A stretch of 64,000 bases of DNA from Martinezella rhizogenes (GCF_007002745.1 NZ_SGNY01000002.1:62001-126000); one strand, 5' to 3'. Counted from the first letter of the stretch, positions 1 to 8,682 are shown. Numbers and translations are program-made. Notes: generated by a model from the sequence alone, not told the origin.

Positions 1-1
1 T

Positions 2-364
2 GCCGGCTCCGCCGCCCGCAAGCTGGAACCGACGGTCGCCATCGCAACCTCCGAAATCGTCTCCTTCAAGCGGGACTATGAAGAGCGCGCCAAGGAACTG
101 GCCGAAGAGATCGCCGAAGAAGTGATCGACGAGGTGGTTCAGGAATCCCAGCAGACCGCCACCGCCCTCTTCTCCGACAAGGCCGCCGCAGACGCGGCAT
201 CGGCCAAGGCGGAAGCCAAGAAGGTGGAAAACGAACGCCGCATGCGCTCGATCGCTCAGGGCTATACGGGCAACATGTGCTCGGAATGCCAGAACTTCAC
301 GATGGTGCGCAACGGCACTTGTGAGAAGTGCGATACGTGCGGTGCGACGAGCGGTTGCTCTTGA
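2..364 (+). CDS. nrdJ: Vitamin B12-dependent (class II) ribonucleoside-diphosphate reductase, C-terminal end only
   Basis: Only the last 120 codons lie in the window; the 5' part is cut off by the left edge. Class II reductases convert ribonucleotides to deoxyribonucleotides with adenosylcobalamin and work with or without oxygen. The visible tail has an acidic/Ala-rich helical stretch (many E, A and K), then a cysteine-rich end with CSEC, CEKC and DTCG spaced as in the zinc-ribbon-like/redox-active tail of long alphaproteobacterial NrdJ proteins. The reading frame is open from base 2 to the TGA at 362-364 and is followed directly by a strong terminator. The call rests on the tail pattern and on recollection of the rhizobial family; the catalytic domain cannot be seen. 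Confidence 0.85.
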   Translation, partial: AGSAARKLEPTVAIATSEIVSFKRDYEERAKELAEEIAEEVIDEVVQESQQTATALFSDKAAADAASAKAEAKKVENERRMRSIAQGYTGNMCSECQNFTMVRNGTCEKCDTCGATSGCS

Positions 365-396
365 GAGTAGTCAAGAAAGCAACAGAAATTAATTGT

Positions 397-432
397 AAAA
401 TCGGCCGTCAAGATTTGGCGGCCGATTTTTTG
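397..432 (+). terminator. Rho-independent terminator after nrdJ
   Basis: Inverted repeat AAAATCGGCCG (397-407) and CGGCCGATTTT (419-429) around a short loop, continuing into a T-run. It lies 33 bases after the nrdJ stop codon. Confidence 0.9.
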
Positions 433-631
433 TTTTAAGTCAACGTATAAAAAATAAGAACCAACAATATATTCACAGTCAATACACCTTGACACTGCAT
501 ATGACGCAGACTATAAGTCCGATACATTTCCACAGTCATAAATATATCCATTTACTTTGCTGGATAGCCTCATTATTTTGTTTGTTGAGTGATTCGCGTT
601 GTGCGCACTCGATAACCGTAACGAGGTTGAA

Positions 632-802
632 ATGGCAACAAATCCCCCCAAAGGCGACGGGCACCGCATCGGTGCGGTCAAAGACAGATCGCAGGTATAT
701 AACCCCCAAACAGAAATCTGGACCAAACGCGGCCCGGATGGAAAGTTTATGGACGGGAAGAAAGACGGGGCACCTTTCAAAGGTGTACGAAAGGAACGCT
801 GA
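632..802 (+). CDS. Small basic conserved-type hypothetical protein (56 aa)
   Basis: The ATG at 632 is chosen because GAGG lies 8 bases upstream; an upstream in-frame start at 599 has no ribosome binding site. The 56-residue product is highly basic and polar, with no membrane segment or signal peptide. It opens with MATNPPKGDGHR and ends with PFKGVRKER. I recall similar short proteins in many Gram-negative genomes, always hypothetical, so I infer a real family but no function; the charge would suit nucleic-acid binding. It sits in an AT-richer islet between nrdJ and mntH, with its own hairpin terminator after it and a second unknown gene 176 bases downstream. Confidence 0.7.
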   Translation: MATNPPKGDGHRIGAVKDRSQVYNPQTEIWTKRGPDGKFMDGKKDGAPFKGVRKER

Positions 803-884
803 TGCTCGGCAATGTCGTGACTAAGCGCCAACTTAGCCACGACACGCTGCGATCAGCCTAAGCCGTCACTTGGCACAGAAGAAG

Positions 885-928
885 AAAGCCCTATGCCCCT
901 TAGCAATTAAATTATAGGGCTTTCGCTT
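885..928 (+). terminator. Probable terminator after the 56-aa gene
   Basis: AAAGCCCTAT (885-894) pairs with ATAGGGCTTT (914-923) across a 19-base AT-rich loop, followed by CGCTTTT. The loop is larger than usual, so confidence is moderate. Confidence 0.55.
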
Positions 929-978
929 TTGGAGTCGAGTGATCTTCGGAAGATTTCCACGAACACGAGACACAACCA

Positions 979-1647
979 ATGACAAAGAGAACACCCGAAT
1001 TTGGATTTTCGGCATTTCTGCGCTTACTTGACGCCAAGGAAAATCCGCAACGAGCAGCGATACAAAAGCGTTACAGGCCTTCAAAAGGCGGACACAATTT
1101 TCATAGAAGCTTTCACGTAAGTGTACGCAAAATTCTGGCTGGAGAAGCGACCTTTGTCGAAGTCTTCAGAGCGACTCGAAATATAAAAAAGCTACCAGAA
1201 AGACGTTATACGAAATTTGGTATCGTGCGATTTTTAAGGTGGTATTTAGCTCTAAAAAGCAAAGCCACTTTAATAGCGCCGCTGAAAATAAATAGCCCAA
1301 AAAGCCTATTTCGTGTGAAATTTCAAGCAGATTGCGTAGTGGATTTAGACGGCCGGCGTACTGCAATTCATCTCTGGAACAGTAAAAAGAAAATCAATGA
1401 GGCTCATGCGCTTGCCGCTCTAACTTTGGTGGCTTCAAACTTCCCACCCACCAATGATCGGCCCGATGACTTTGCTGTTTTATCGCTTCAGGACGGGAGC
1501 TTATACAAGTGGTCAAGCGCAACTAGAGCGCACAAACAATTGGCGACTGATTTTATGGTCCACCTAGATCGGCTTTTCGATCTTGTCCGCTCTGAACTTG
1601 GAATGCCCTCGATAGGCGATCAACCGACCGATGATGCGCACCTCTAA
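979..1647 (+). CDS. Hypothetical protein, 222 aa, in AT-rich islet
   Basis: An intact 222-codon frame starting at ATG 979, with only a weak GAGAC upstream. The N-terminal half (residues 1-105) is strongly basic (R/K rich). The middle has a hydrophobic strand-turn-strand pattern around VDLDGRRTAIHLWN (residues 121-134), then an Ala-rich helix (residues 140-152) and a C-terminal helical region. The D...G-R-x-x-A-I-H-L-W arrangement vaguely recalls PD-(D/E)XK-type folds, but I do not see a complete D-(E/Q)-x-K catalytic set. No signal peptide or membrane helix. Codon use has many AT-rich choices (aaa, tta, ata), unlike its neighbours, which suggests horizontal acquisition. I do not recognise the family and assign no function. 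Confidence 0.65.
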   Translation: MTKRTPEFGFSAFLRLLDAKENPQRAAIQKRYRPSKGGHNFHRSFHVSVRKILAGEATFVEVFRATRNIKKLPERRYTKFGIVRFLRWYLALKSKATLIAPLKINSPKSLFRVKFQADCVVDLDGRRTAIHLWNSKKKINEAHALAALTLVASNFPPTNDRPDDFAVLSLQDGSLYKWSSATRAHKQLATDFMVHLDRLFDLVRSELGMPSIGDQPTDDAHL

Positions 1648-1723
1648 CAGGGCCGCAGCGAGCCGGATCAACCGGCCCGCGCCTATCTGAAAGTTCATTG
1701 CCGTCGATCCGGAAGGCACAGCA

Positions 1724-1746
1724 GCCGCGCTTCAAAAAAGCGCGGC
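1724..1746 (-). terminator. Possible terminator hairpin after mntH
   Basis: GCCGCGCTT and AAGCGCGGC form a 9-bp perfect stem with a 5-base loop, 10 bases past the mntH stop codon. There is no T-run on the mntH strand, so this is a weak call. Confidence 0.4.
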
Positions 1747-1756
1747 CTGACCCGCC

Positions 1757-3082
1757 TCACCCCATAAAATCCAGCAGCAGCTTCACATTCAGCGCCGCGA
1801 TCACCACCGCAATCAGCCACGCAAAAGCCGAAAGCCAGAGCGGCGCTTTCAGTGCGCCCATCTTGGCCTTGTCGGAGGTGAACATCACCAGCGGGAAAAC
1901 GGCGAAGGAGAGTTGCAGGCTAAGCACCACCTGCGTCAGGATCAGGAGTTCCGCCGTACCGCTGTCGCCGTAAAAGATGGTGACGCCGGCAGCCGGGATG
2001 ATGGCGATGCCGCGGGTGATGAGGCGGCGCAGCCAGGGGGCGAGCTGCATCTTGAGGAACCCCTCCATCACGATCTGGCCGGCAAGTGTTGCCGTGACGG
2101 TGGAATTGATGCCGCAGCATAAAAGCGCCACGCCGAACAGCGTCGGCGCAATGGCAAGACCCAAAAGCGGCGCGAGCAGATTATGCGCTTCGCCAAGTTC
2201 GGCGACATTGGTCTGCCCCGTCTTGTGAAAGGTCGCCGCCGCCAGAATGAGGATCGAGGCGTTGATGGTGAGGGCGAACATCAGCGCGATGGTGGAATCG
2301 AGCGTGGCGAATTTCAGCGCCTCGCGTTTTTCGGCAATCGTCTCGCCGATTTCGCGGGTCTGCACGATGCCCGAATGCAGATAGAGATTATGCGGCATGA
2401 CGGTGGCGCCGAGAATGCCGAGCGCCAGATACAGCATGTCCGGATTGGTGACGATCTCGGTCGTCGGTGCAAAACCGAGGATCACCTGCCCCCAGTCGGG
2501 GTCGGCAAGCGCCACCTGAATGGCGAAACACACGGCGATGACGCCAAGCAGCGTGATGACCATCGCCTCCACCCAGCGGAAACCGAGCTTCTGCAGATAA
2601 AGGATCAGGAACACATCAAGCGCGGTGATGAGAACGCCGAGTTCAAGCGGAATGCCGAAAATCAGGTTGAGGCCGATGGCCGTGCCGATGACCTCGGCAA
2701 TATCGGTGGCGATAATGGCGATTTCGGCCAGCACCCACAGCAGCATCGCCACCGGCTTCGGATAGGCATCACGGCAGGCCTGGGCGAGATCGCGGCCGGA
2801 AGCAATCGCCAGACGGGCGCAGAGCGATTGCAGGACAATCGCCATGATGTTGGAAACCAGTGCAACGGTGAGCAGCGTATAGCCGAATTTGGAGCCGCCG
2901 GCGAGCGATGTCGCCCAGTTTCCTGGATCCATATAACCGACGGCAACGAGATATCCCGGCCCGAAAAAGGCCATCGCCCGGCGAAACGTGCCGGCATTCG
3001 GCTTGACCTTGATCGAACCGTGTACGTCGGACAACGACAGATCGTCGCCATTCCGCCGCCATCCAAAGACTGGCTTGTCCAT
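1757..3082 (-). CDS. mntH: Mn2+/Fe2+ NRAMP-family transporter MntH
   Basis: A proton-coupled divalent metal importer of the inner membrane, mainly for manganese, 441 aa with about 11 hydrophobic segments. Diagnostic NRAMP motifs are present: MDPGN in the first membrane segment (metal-binding Asp and Asn) and MPHNLYLHS in segment 6 (metal-binding Met, His). I chose the ATG at 3082 rather than the longer frame from 3136, because the longer start falls inside a palindromic operator at 3111-3139 that should lie upstream of the coding region. The gene stands alone and is oriented opposite to nrdJ. In A. tumefaciens and Rhizobium, mntH or sitABCD are repressed by the Fur-like Mur protein with manganese, which fits the operator seen here. 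Confidence 0.93.
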   Translation of the reverse strand: MDKPVFGWRRNGDDLSLSDVHGSIKVKPNAGTFRRAMAFFGPGYLVAVGYMDPGNWATSLAGGSKFGYTLLTVALVSNIMAIVLQSLCARLAIASGRDLAQACRDAYPKPVAMLLWVLAEIAIIATDIAEVIGTAIGLNLIFGIPLELGVLITALDVFLILYLQKLGFRWVEAMVITLLGVIAVCFAIQVALADPDWGQVILGFAPTTEIVTNPDMLYLALGILGATVMPHNLYLHSGIVQTREIGETIAEKREALKFATLDSTIALMFALTINASILILAAATFHKTGQTNVAELGEAHNLLAPLLGLAIAPTLFGVALLCCGINSTVTATLAGQIVMEGFLKMQLAPWLRRLITRGIAIIPAAGVTIFYGDSGTAELLILTQVVLSLQLSFAVFPLVMFTSDKAKMGALKAPLWLSAFAWLIAVVIAALNVKLLLDFMG

Positions 3083-3110
3083 TCCAAGAACTTTCAATTG
3101 GGAGATTCTG

Positions 3111-3139
3111 TTTATGCAATTGCAAATCATTCGCATAAA
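3111..3139 (-). promoter_or_regulatory. Mur/Fur-family operator upstream of mntH
   Basis: TTTATGC (3111-3117) and GCATAAA (3133-3139) form a perfect inverted repeat. The AT-rich centre contains GCAATTGCAAATCATT, which resembles rhizobial Mur-responsive sequences and Fur/Irr boxes. It ends 28 bases before the chosen mntH start. The link to Mur is inference from family knowledge. Confidence 0.7.
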
Positions 3140-3411
3140 CGTAATGGGCTGGCAAGCGGGCTTTTTAGCGCCTGCACCATCGCGAAAGATTGCCGGGTAT
3201 TGCGTATTGCGTCGTCGGGATCGCCGGACCGGATGGCCTCCTATCGACGGGAAGCCGCGGCATGAAAGCCGACAGCATCAGCCGCGCCGTAAGGGGCCGG
3301 CCGTCAGGCGGCCAGGTGGCCGGATTGCACCGGGCCATTGACAGCATCGATGTCGTAGCGTGTACACAGATCGCCGATACCGGTCAGAGATATTCCAGAA
3401 GGAGCAACCGC

Positions 3412-3777
3412 GTGAACCTGATTGCCCATGTCGAAATTCCCGTGCTTGATATTGAAAGGGCGATGCGTTTCTACAGCGCCGTTTTTGATGTGAGCTTTGC
3501 GGAAATCGTCACGATCCACGACAACAGGATGGCCTATTTCCCCTTCGAGGAAGGCAAGGATGGCGCAAGCGGCGCGCTTGCCGAGGGTGAGACCTATGTT
3601 CCGACGAAAGACGGGGCGATCATCTATCTCGGCGTGAAAAACATTGACGATGTGCTTGAGAGAGCCGTGCAGCAGGGCAGCGAAATCCTGTTTCCCAAAA
3701 CGCCGGTCGATGACAATCTCTTCGTCGCCGAAATTTCCGATAGCGAAGGAAACCGCATCGCGGTGCAATCCGCCTGA
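3412..3777 (+). CDS. VOC-family (glyoxalase/bleomycin-resistance fold) protein
   Basis: 121 aa from GTG 3412, selected because AAGGAG lies 7 bases upstream (3399-3404); the frame is open further upstream but without a ribosome site. It has the single-module vicinal-oxygen-chelate pattern: an N-terminal beta strand HVEIPVLDIERAMRFY, a central YFPFEEG...GGALAEG-like stretch, a TIIYL-like strand (AIIYLGVKNIDDVLERA) and the closing strand DSEGNRIAVQS, where E and H/E usually provide metal ligands. Such proteins include glyoxalases, dioxygenases and antibiotic-binding proteins; the substrate cannot be inferred. It appears to be a single-gene unit between the divergent mntH promoter and a small membrane protein. 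Confidence 0.85.
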   Translation: MNLIAHVEIPVLDIERAMRFYSAVFDVSFAEIVTIHDNRMAYFPFEEGKDGASGALAEGETYVPTKDGAIIYLGVKNIDDVLERAVQQGSEILFPKTPVDDNLFVAEISDSEGNRIAVQSA

Positions 3778-3975
3778 CCCGGCAGCATGCATTGTAAATT
3801 GAAGAATGGCCGGCGCATCACTCCGTCTTCGATGCCCGGCCTTCGATGACGAAGGTATGCCGTTCAGGTAACGGCCCTCACGGCCTTGTCATCACCCCTG
3901 CCCCTGCCGTTACGGAACAGCGGCACGCGCGCCTGCGTTGATCTCCAGAGAAGCAATCCAATTCCGGGGAAGTTC

Positions 3976-4203
3976 ATGCGAGACGGCAGCAAATTCAGCC
4001 TGGTGAACCATCCGAGGCGATGGCCCAGATATATCATGGCACATAGAAGGCCGCGTGACTGGCTGATGACGATCAGCGGCATCGTGCTGCTGTTTGTGGT
4101 CGCCGCCGCGGTCGCCATGGGTTATCTCGTCACCAGCCACCCCGGCAAGCCGGAACCCAATCCCGGCATCGTCGAGGAACAGGCAGCGGAAAACGGCGGA
4201 TAG
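3976..4203 (+). CDS. Small single-pass membrane protein, hypothetical (75 aa)
   Basis: The ATG at 3976 follows GGGGAAG at a suitable distance; an upstream ATG in frame at 3886 lacks such a site and would add a Pro/Arg-rich tail without clear sense. The product has a basic N-terminus (about 35 residues), one strong hydrophobic helix (WLMTISGIVLLFVVAAAVAM) and a short polar, Pro/Glu-rich C-terminal tail. This predicts an inner-membrane anchor with a cytoplasmic basic head. I recognise no family. The gene lies convergent with the ABC exporter gene, whose stop codon is 33 bases downstream. Confidence 0.6.
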   Translation: MRDGSKFSLVNHPRRWPRYIMAHRRPRDWLMTISGIVLLFVVAAAVAMGYLVTSHPGKPEPNPGIVEEQAAENGG

Positions 4204-4235
4204 CGGCAGCGCAGGAAGCGCTGCTCTCCATCAGC

Positions 4236-5969
4236 TCAGCTCAGGCCCGCAAGGTGCCCGCTGAACTGCGCCTCATGCAGCCGGCTGTAATGGCCCTTGG
4301 CAGCCAGAAGTTCCGCATGGGCGCCGGTTTCGGCGATGCCAGTCTGGTCCACCACCACGATGCGCGAGGCATCGCGGATCGTTGCCAGCCGGTGGGCGAT
4401 GACGAGTGTCGTGCGCCCCTTGGCAAGCTCCGTCAGCGATTGCTGGATGGCCCGCTCCGTTTCCGTATCGAGCGCCGAGGTCGCTTCGTCCAGAATGAGG
4501 ATCGGCGGGTTCTTGAGGAACATGCGGGCAATGGCGAGGCGCTGCTTCTGCCCACCGGACAATTTGACGCCGCGTTCACCGATGACGGTGTCGAGCCCGA
4601 GCGGCATGGCCTCGATCACGCCATCCAGCCGCGCACGCCGCGCCGCATCCATGATCTCCTCGTCAGAGGCGCCAAGCCTGCCATATTCGATATTCTCACG
4701 GATCGTGCCACCGAACAGGAAGACATCCTGCTGCACGATGCCGATCTGGTTGCGCAGCGAGGCAAGTTTCATCTTGCGGATATCAATGCCGTCAATGGTG
4801 ATCGCACCGCTGGAGACGTCGTAAAAGCGCGGCAGAAGCGAGCAGAGCGTCGTCTTTCCCGCCCCCGAAGGCCCGACGAAGGCAACCGTCTCGCCGGCGC
4901 TGATCTTCAGGTCGATATTGGCGAGCACCTGTTTGCCCTCGGCATAGGCGAAACCGACATGGCGATATTCGATGCTGCCGGAAAGTGCCGGCGCCTCGAT
5001 TGCGTCGGGCGCATCGACAATATCCGGCGCCGTGTCGAGAAGCTCGGTGAACCGGCGGAAACCGGCAATGCCCTTCGGATAGGTCTCGATGACCGAATTG
5101 ATCTTTTCCACCGGGCGGAAAAACACGCCGACCAGCAGCAGGAAGCCTACAAAGCCGCCTTCCGTCAGGCTGCCCGTCAGCACGAACCAGGCACCGCAGA
5201 TCATCACGATCATCTGCGTCAGGCGCATGCTCATATAGCTCAGGGAGGTGCTGGCGGCCATGATCTTGTAAGCGTCGAGCTTGGTGCGGCGGTATTTCTG
5301 GTTGTCCTTCTCGAACAGCGCGCGCTCGTGGTCCTCATTGGCAAAGGCCTGCACCACCCGCATGCCGCCGACATTTTCCTCGATGCGGGCGTTGAAATCC
5401 CCCACCCGGCCGTAAAGCGCGCGAAAATTCTGCGTCATGCGGCCACCGTAACGGCTGGTCACCCAGGCGGTGACGGGCACGACGGCGGCGGTGATGAGCG
5501 CCAGCTGCACATTGACCGACATCATCAGCAGGAACGCGCCGATGAAGGTCATGATGGCGATGAACAGATCCTCAGGCCCGTGATGGGCCACCTCGCCGAT
5601 CTCTTCCAGATCCTTGGTCAGCCGCCCGACCAGATGGCCGGTCTTCTGGTTGTCGAAATAACGGAAGGAGAGTTTTTGCAGGTGATCGAAGGCCAGACGC
5701 CGCATGTCGGTCTCGATATTGATGCCGAGCATATGTCCCCAATAGGTGACTGTCGCCATCAGCCCGGTATTCAGCACGTAGATGACCAGCAGGCCCACCG
5801 AGGCTGCAAGAATGATCGCCCATTCCCCGCCCGGCAAAAGCACGTCAACAAAGGCCTTCACCGCCATGGGAAAACCGAGTTCGAGCACGCCGGACAGGAC
5901 CGCGCAGGAAAAATCGAGGATGAAGAGACCGCGATAGGGACGATAATAGGCGAAGAAACGGCGAAGCAT
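4236..5969 (-). CDS. MsbA-like ABC exporter, fused permease and ATPase
   Basis: 577 aa from ATG 5969; a TTG further upstream (6026) is also possible. This is a half-transporter exporter: an N-terminal membrane domain of six helices (about residues 1-310) and a C-terminal ATPase. The ATPase shows Walker A GPSGAGKTT, Q-loop IGIVQQDVFLFGG, signature LSGGQKQRLAIA, Walker B ILILDEATSALD and the H-loop VIAHRLATI, so it should hydrolyse ATP. The subfamily resembles lipid A/multidrug exporters (MsbA, LmrA, BmrA type), but the substrate is unknown; the cell's true MsbA may be elsewhere. It is a single gene with a promoter region shared with the divergent AI-2E-family gene. Confidence 0.88.
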   Translation of the reverse strand: MLRRFFAYYRPYRGLFILDFSCAVLSGVLELGFPMAVKAFVDVLLPGGEWAIILAASVGLLVIYVLNTGLMATVTYWGHMLGINIETDMRRLAFDHLQKLSFRYFDNQKTGHLVGRLTKDLEEIGEVAHHGPEDLFIAIMTFIGAFLLMMSVNVQLALITAAVVPVTAWVTSRYGGRMTQNFRALYGRVGDFNARIEENVGGMRVVQAFANEDHERALFEKDNQKYRRTKLDAYKIMAASTSLSYMSMRLTQMIVMICGAWFVLTGSLTEGGFVGFLLLVGVFFRPVEKINSVIETYPKGIAGFRRFTELLDTAPDIVDAPDAIEAPALSGSIEYRHVGFAYAEGKQVLANIDLKISAGETVAFVGPSGAGKTTLCSLLPRFYDVSSGAITIDGIDIRKMKLASLRNQIGIVQQDVFLFGGTIRENIEYGRLGASDEEIMDAARRARLDGVIEAMPLGLDTVIGERGVKLSGGQKQRLAIARMFLKNPPILILDEATSALDTETERAIQQSLTELAKGRTTLVIAHRLATIRDASRIVVVDQTGIAETGAHAELLAAKGHYSRLHEAQFSGHLAGLS

Positions 5970-6200
5970 GGCATGACCTGGAGAGCGGGTGCGGCAAAAT
6001 TCGCGCCGCAGAAAACGGGAGTTCAATTGTCATATTTCAATGCGCGCGCCAAGACCGATGTTCTATTTTTACCAAAATCGTTCAATAGCTTCGGCAATAA
6101 ACACACAACGGTAATGTGATCGGGTTATATTGCACTTATATGTATCGGTGTGACAGAGTGAATGCATCCCTTCGGGGGAGAATGCGAGAAAGAGCCTGCC

Positions 6201-7439
6201 GTGAGTAACAATGACAGTCGTAAGCAGAGTGGCGAACCGAGATGGCTTGGTCCCGCCAGTCCGACGCGGATCGCCCTGATCCCGCCCATCTCGGCTGCGC
6301 GCTGGCTGCTCGTTCTCGTTGCCCTTGCGGGCACCTATTTCTTCCACGGCTTTCTGGTTCCGGTTCTCGCCGCCCTCGTCATCGGTTTTGCCAGCTGGCC
6401 GGTCTATACGCGGCTTCTGCGACAGGTGGGCGGCAACACCACGCTCGGCGCATCCATCGCCATCGTTCTCATCCTTACCTTTCTCGTGGTGCCGATCTTT
6501 ATCGCCGCCTCCTATACGGCAAGCGAAATCCGCGAATGGTTCGGCTGGGCGGTGCACGTCAACAAGGCGGGCGCTCCTGTACCGGACTGGATCGCCGCGC
6601 TGCCCGGCATAGGCCCGTGGCTAAGCGAACAATGGGTGAAATATATCGGCACGCCGGGCGCCATCGGTGAAGTCATACAGCTCGTCAGCGGCGCCAATAT
6701 CGGCAATATCTATAGGGCGATCCTTGCCGCCGGCAACGGTGCCTTCCACCTTGTCCTTACCCTGCTTTTCATGCTGATCGCGCTGTTCTTCGTTTATCGC
6801 AACGGCGCCGGCTTCTCCCGCCAGGTCGATCTCGTCGGTGAACGCATCCTGCCGACACGCTGGGAGCGCATTTCCCGCGTCGTGCCCGCCACGATCAGCT
6901 CCACCGTCACGGGCATGACGCTGATCGCCATCGGCGAAGGCATCATCCTCGGCATCGCCTACTGGATCGCCGGCGTGCCCTCGCCCGTCACGCTTGGCGT
7001 ACTGACAGGCGTCATGGCCCTCATTCCGGGCGGCGCGCCGCTCTCATTTACGCTGGTGTCGATCTACCTGGTTGCCAGCGGCTCTCCGGCTTACGGTCTG
7101 GCGCTGTTCGTCTGGGGTTCGGTCGAGCTTTTCATCGTCGACAAGACCATCCGCCCGAAACTCGTCGGCGGGCCGATCAAGCTGCCTTTCCTGCCGACCT
7201 TTTTCGGCCTCGTCGGCGGCGTCAAGACCATGGGTTTCCTCGGCCTGTTCATCGGCCCGGTGCTGATGGCGCTGCTGGTGGCAATCTGGCGCGAATGGGT
7301 GCGTGAAGTGGAAATCTCCGCCGCCGTAAGCACCGAGACCCCGCCCCCACCGCCCACGCAGGACGATCCGGTCGCCGATGCCATCTCGCGTGAAGACGAA
7401 AGCGACGAAACGACGGCGTTTCGAAAAGCGGCGTTTTGA
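6201..7439 (+). CDS. AI-2E/PerM-family transporter
   Basis: 412 aa from GTG 6201, chosen for AAGAG six bases upstream; ATG 6162 would add 13 residues. A polytopic inner-membrane protein of the PerM/TqsA (UPF0118) family: two N-terminal helices, a soluble amphipathic middle (about residues 95-180), then clustered helices including the conserved GVMALIPGGAPL-like and LFVWGSVELFIVDKTIRPKLVG motifs, and the closing GLVGG...GFLGLFIGPVLMALL segment. Members include the E. coli autoinducer-2 exporter TqsA and Na+/H+ antiporter-like proteins, so the name does not fix the substrate. The C-terminal tail is Pro/Asp/Glu rich and cytosolic. The gene is followed by a multi-hairpin repeat. Confidence 0.88.
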   Translation: MSNNDSRKQSGEPRWLGPASPTRIALIPPISAARWLLVLVALAGTYFFHGFLVPVLAALVIGFASWPVYTRLLRQVGGNTTLGASIAIVLILTFLVVPIFIAASYTASEIREWFGWAVHVNKAGAPVPDWIAALPGIGPWLSEQWVKYIGTPGAIGEVIQLVSGANIGNIYRAILAAGNGAFHLVLTLLFMLIALFFVYRNGAGFSRQVDLVGERILPTRWERISRVVPATISSTVTGMTLIAIGEGIILGIAYWIAGVPSPVTLGVLTGVMALIPGGAPLSFTLVSIYLVASGSPAYGLALFVWGSVELFIVDKTIRPKLVGGPIKLPFLPTFFGLVGGVKTMGFLGLFIGPVLMALLVAIWREWVREVEISAAVSTETPPPPPTQDDPVADAISREDESDETTAFRKAAF

Positions 7440-7505
7440 TTGCAGAACGCTGCGGCGAAGGGCGATTGCCTGAAACGCCAGATGGCAGACGAAGATCGTT
7501 CACAT

Positions 7506-7624
7506 CTCCTCCGCCATGCCGGACCTGATCCGGCATCCAGTCACGGCGCGTCTGCGCCGTGAAAAGAGTATCTCGCGATCAAGGACCTGATCGCGCTGAA
7601 CCGCGGATCTAATCCGGGGTGACG
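7506..7624. repeat. RIME-like multi-hairpin intergenic repeat, copy A
   Basis: About 120 bases made of consecutive small palindromes: ATGCCGGA/TCCGGCAT, ACGGCGC/GCGCCGT, GCGATCA/TGATCGC and CGGAT/ATCCGG-like. A near-identical copy lies at 32693-32812. Both copies sit between convergent genes. The structure resembles Rhizobium-type intergenic mosaic elements. Confidence 0.85.
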
Positions 7625-7694
7625 TGGGCGGATGCTATGGCGACGTCTTAAACGTCACCATCGCCGGTCCATCCGGCAAATCCATGCCTTCGCC

Positions 7695-8150
7695 CTAAAG
7701 CGCCTTTTCCATGAACATACTGAGCGGATCCGGCCTGTAGGGCGCAAAGGCCTCGATTTCCACAAACCCCGCCTTGCGGTAAAGACCGATCGCTTCCGGC
7801 TGGCTGATGCCGGTTTCGAGCCGGATGGCGGTAAGGCCAAGTTCGACGCCGCGCGCAACAAGCGTATCCATGATCAGCTTGCCAATCCGCAATCCCCGCG
7901 CGTCGGGATCAACGAACATGCGCTTCACTTCCGCCGTGCCATCGCCCGCCTCCACCAGCGCACCACATCCGACAACACGCCCATCATGGCGCGCCACAAA
8001 AAACGAGGCGTTGTCCTTCTCCAGCAGGCCGATATCGACCAGGTGATTGCTCTCGGCGGGATAAAGTGACGCCATATAGGCATTGGAAAGGTCGATGAGG
8101 CGCAGAACCGCTTCCTGCCGGGGTGTTTCAAGCTTGATTTCGGTGGCCAA
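7695..8150 (-). CDS. GNAT-family N-acetyltransferase
   Basis: 151 aa. The start is TTG 8150: no ATG occurs between it and an in-frame TGA 21 bases upstream, and the next internal Met would remove the first part of the fold. The GNAT core is clear: FFVARHDGRVVGCGAL (strands 2-3), EVKRMFVDPDARGLRIGKLIM with the acetyl-CoA pyrophosphate loop R-G-x-x-I-G-K, then AIRLETGISQPEAIGLYRKAGF. This last pattern is the usual side-chain or small-molecule acetyltransferase signature (YafP/PhnO-like). The substrate is unknown. It is convergent with the AI-2E-family gene, with repeat copy A in between, and divergent from the downstream plus-strand hypothetical gene. Confidence 0.88.
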   Translation of the reverse strand: MATEIKLETPRQEAVLRLIDLSNAYMASLYPAESNHLVDIGLLEKDNASFFVARHDGRVVGCGALVEAGDGTAEVKRMFVDPDARGLRIGKLIMDTLVARGVELGLTAIRLETGISQPEAIGLYRKAGFVEIEAFAPYRPDPLSMFMEKAL

Positions 8151-8256
8151 TGCGATGCCTGCTTTCTCTCAAAAAATGCGTATTTCGTCGTAATGTCACT
8201 GCAATCCGGATAGATGAGTTTCTAGAGCATTATTCCCGACAGAGGCAACACATCCC

Positions 8257-8682
8257 ATGAAAACAGCCCTCGTTCTCATGACCTTCCTTGGCTGCGACGA
8301 CAGCGCCACCGACTGCCACTACCTTGCCACCTCGCAGCAGCGCTGGACAAGCATCGAGCTTTGCGACGCCGTCTCGGAAAAGGAGCTGGAGCGCTACGCC
8401 AATGCCTCCTACCCGGTCGTGGTGGCCGTTTGCCAGACACCGGGCGAACAGACGCCGCAGACGGCCGGCACGCAGCCCCCTGCCGCGACGGCACCGGCTG
8501 ATACGGCACCGCAGGCATCGGCAGCGGTTACGCCGAAGGAAGAGGAAAGCCTCACCAAACAGGCAATCAGCCGCGTCGGCCGTATCCTGCCCTCCACCGA
8601 AGGCATAAAGCATTTCCTGGGAACGCCGGTGAGGATGGTTGAAAACAGCTATTCATGGATCGCAAAGCGGTTCGATAAATGA
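8257..8682 (+). CDS. Hypothetical protein with cysteine-containing N-terminal domain (141 aa)
   Basis: The ATG at 8257 is preceded by AGAGG about 12 bases upstream. The first 60 residues carry four cysteines (C13, C20, C36, C59) in the context CDDSATDC...WTSIELC...VVVAVC. A low-complexity linker rich in Pro, Ala, Thr and Gln follows (about 60-95), then a C-terminal amphipathic region ending in SYSWIAKRFDK. The first residues are hydrophobic but too short for a clear signal peptide. The spacing of cysteines and the linker suggest an exported or membrane-associated disulfide-bonded protein, but that is inference. I do not recognise the family. Confidence 0.65.
   Translation: MKTALVLMTFLGCDDSATDCHYLATSQQRWTSIELCDAVSEKELERYANASYPVVVAVCQTPGEQTPQTAGTQPPAATAPADTAPQASAAVTPKEEESLTKQAISRVGRILPSTEGIKHFLGTPVRMVENSYSWIAKRFDK

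Noticed and set aside
3083..3136. N-terminal extension of mntH to 3136.
   Set aside because: It would place the start codon inside the palindromic operator, and NRAMP homologues begin near the MDKPVF start at 3082.
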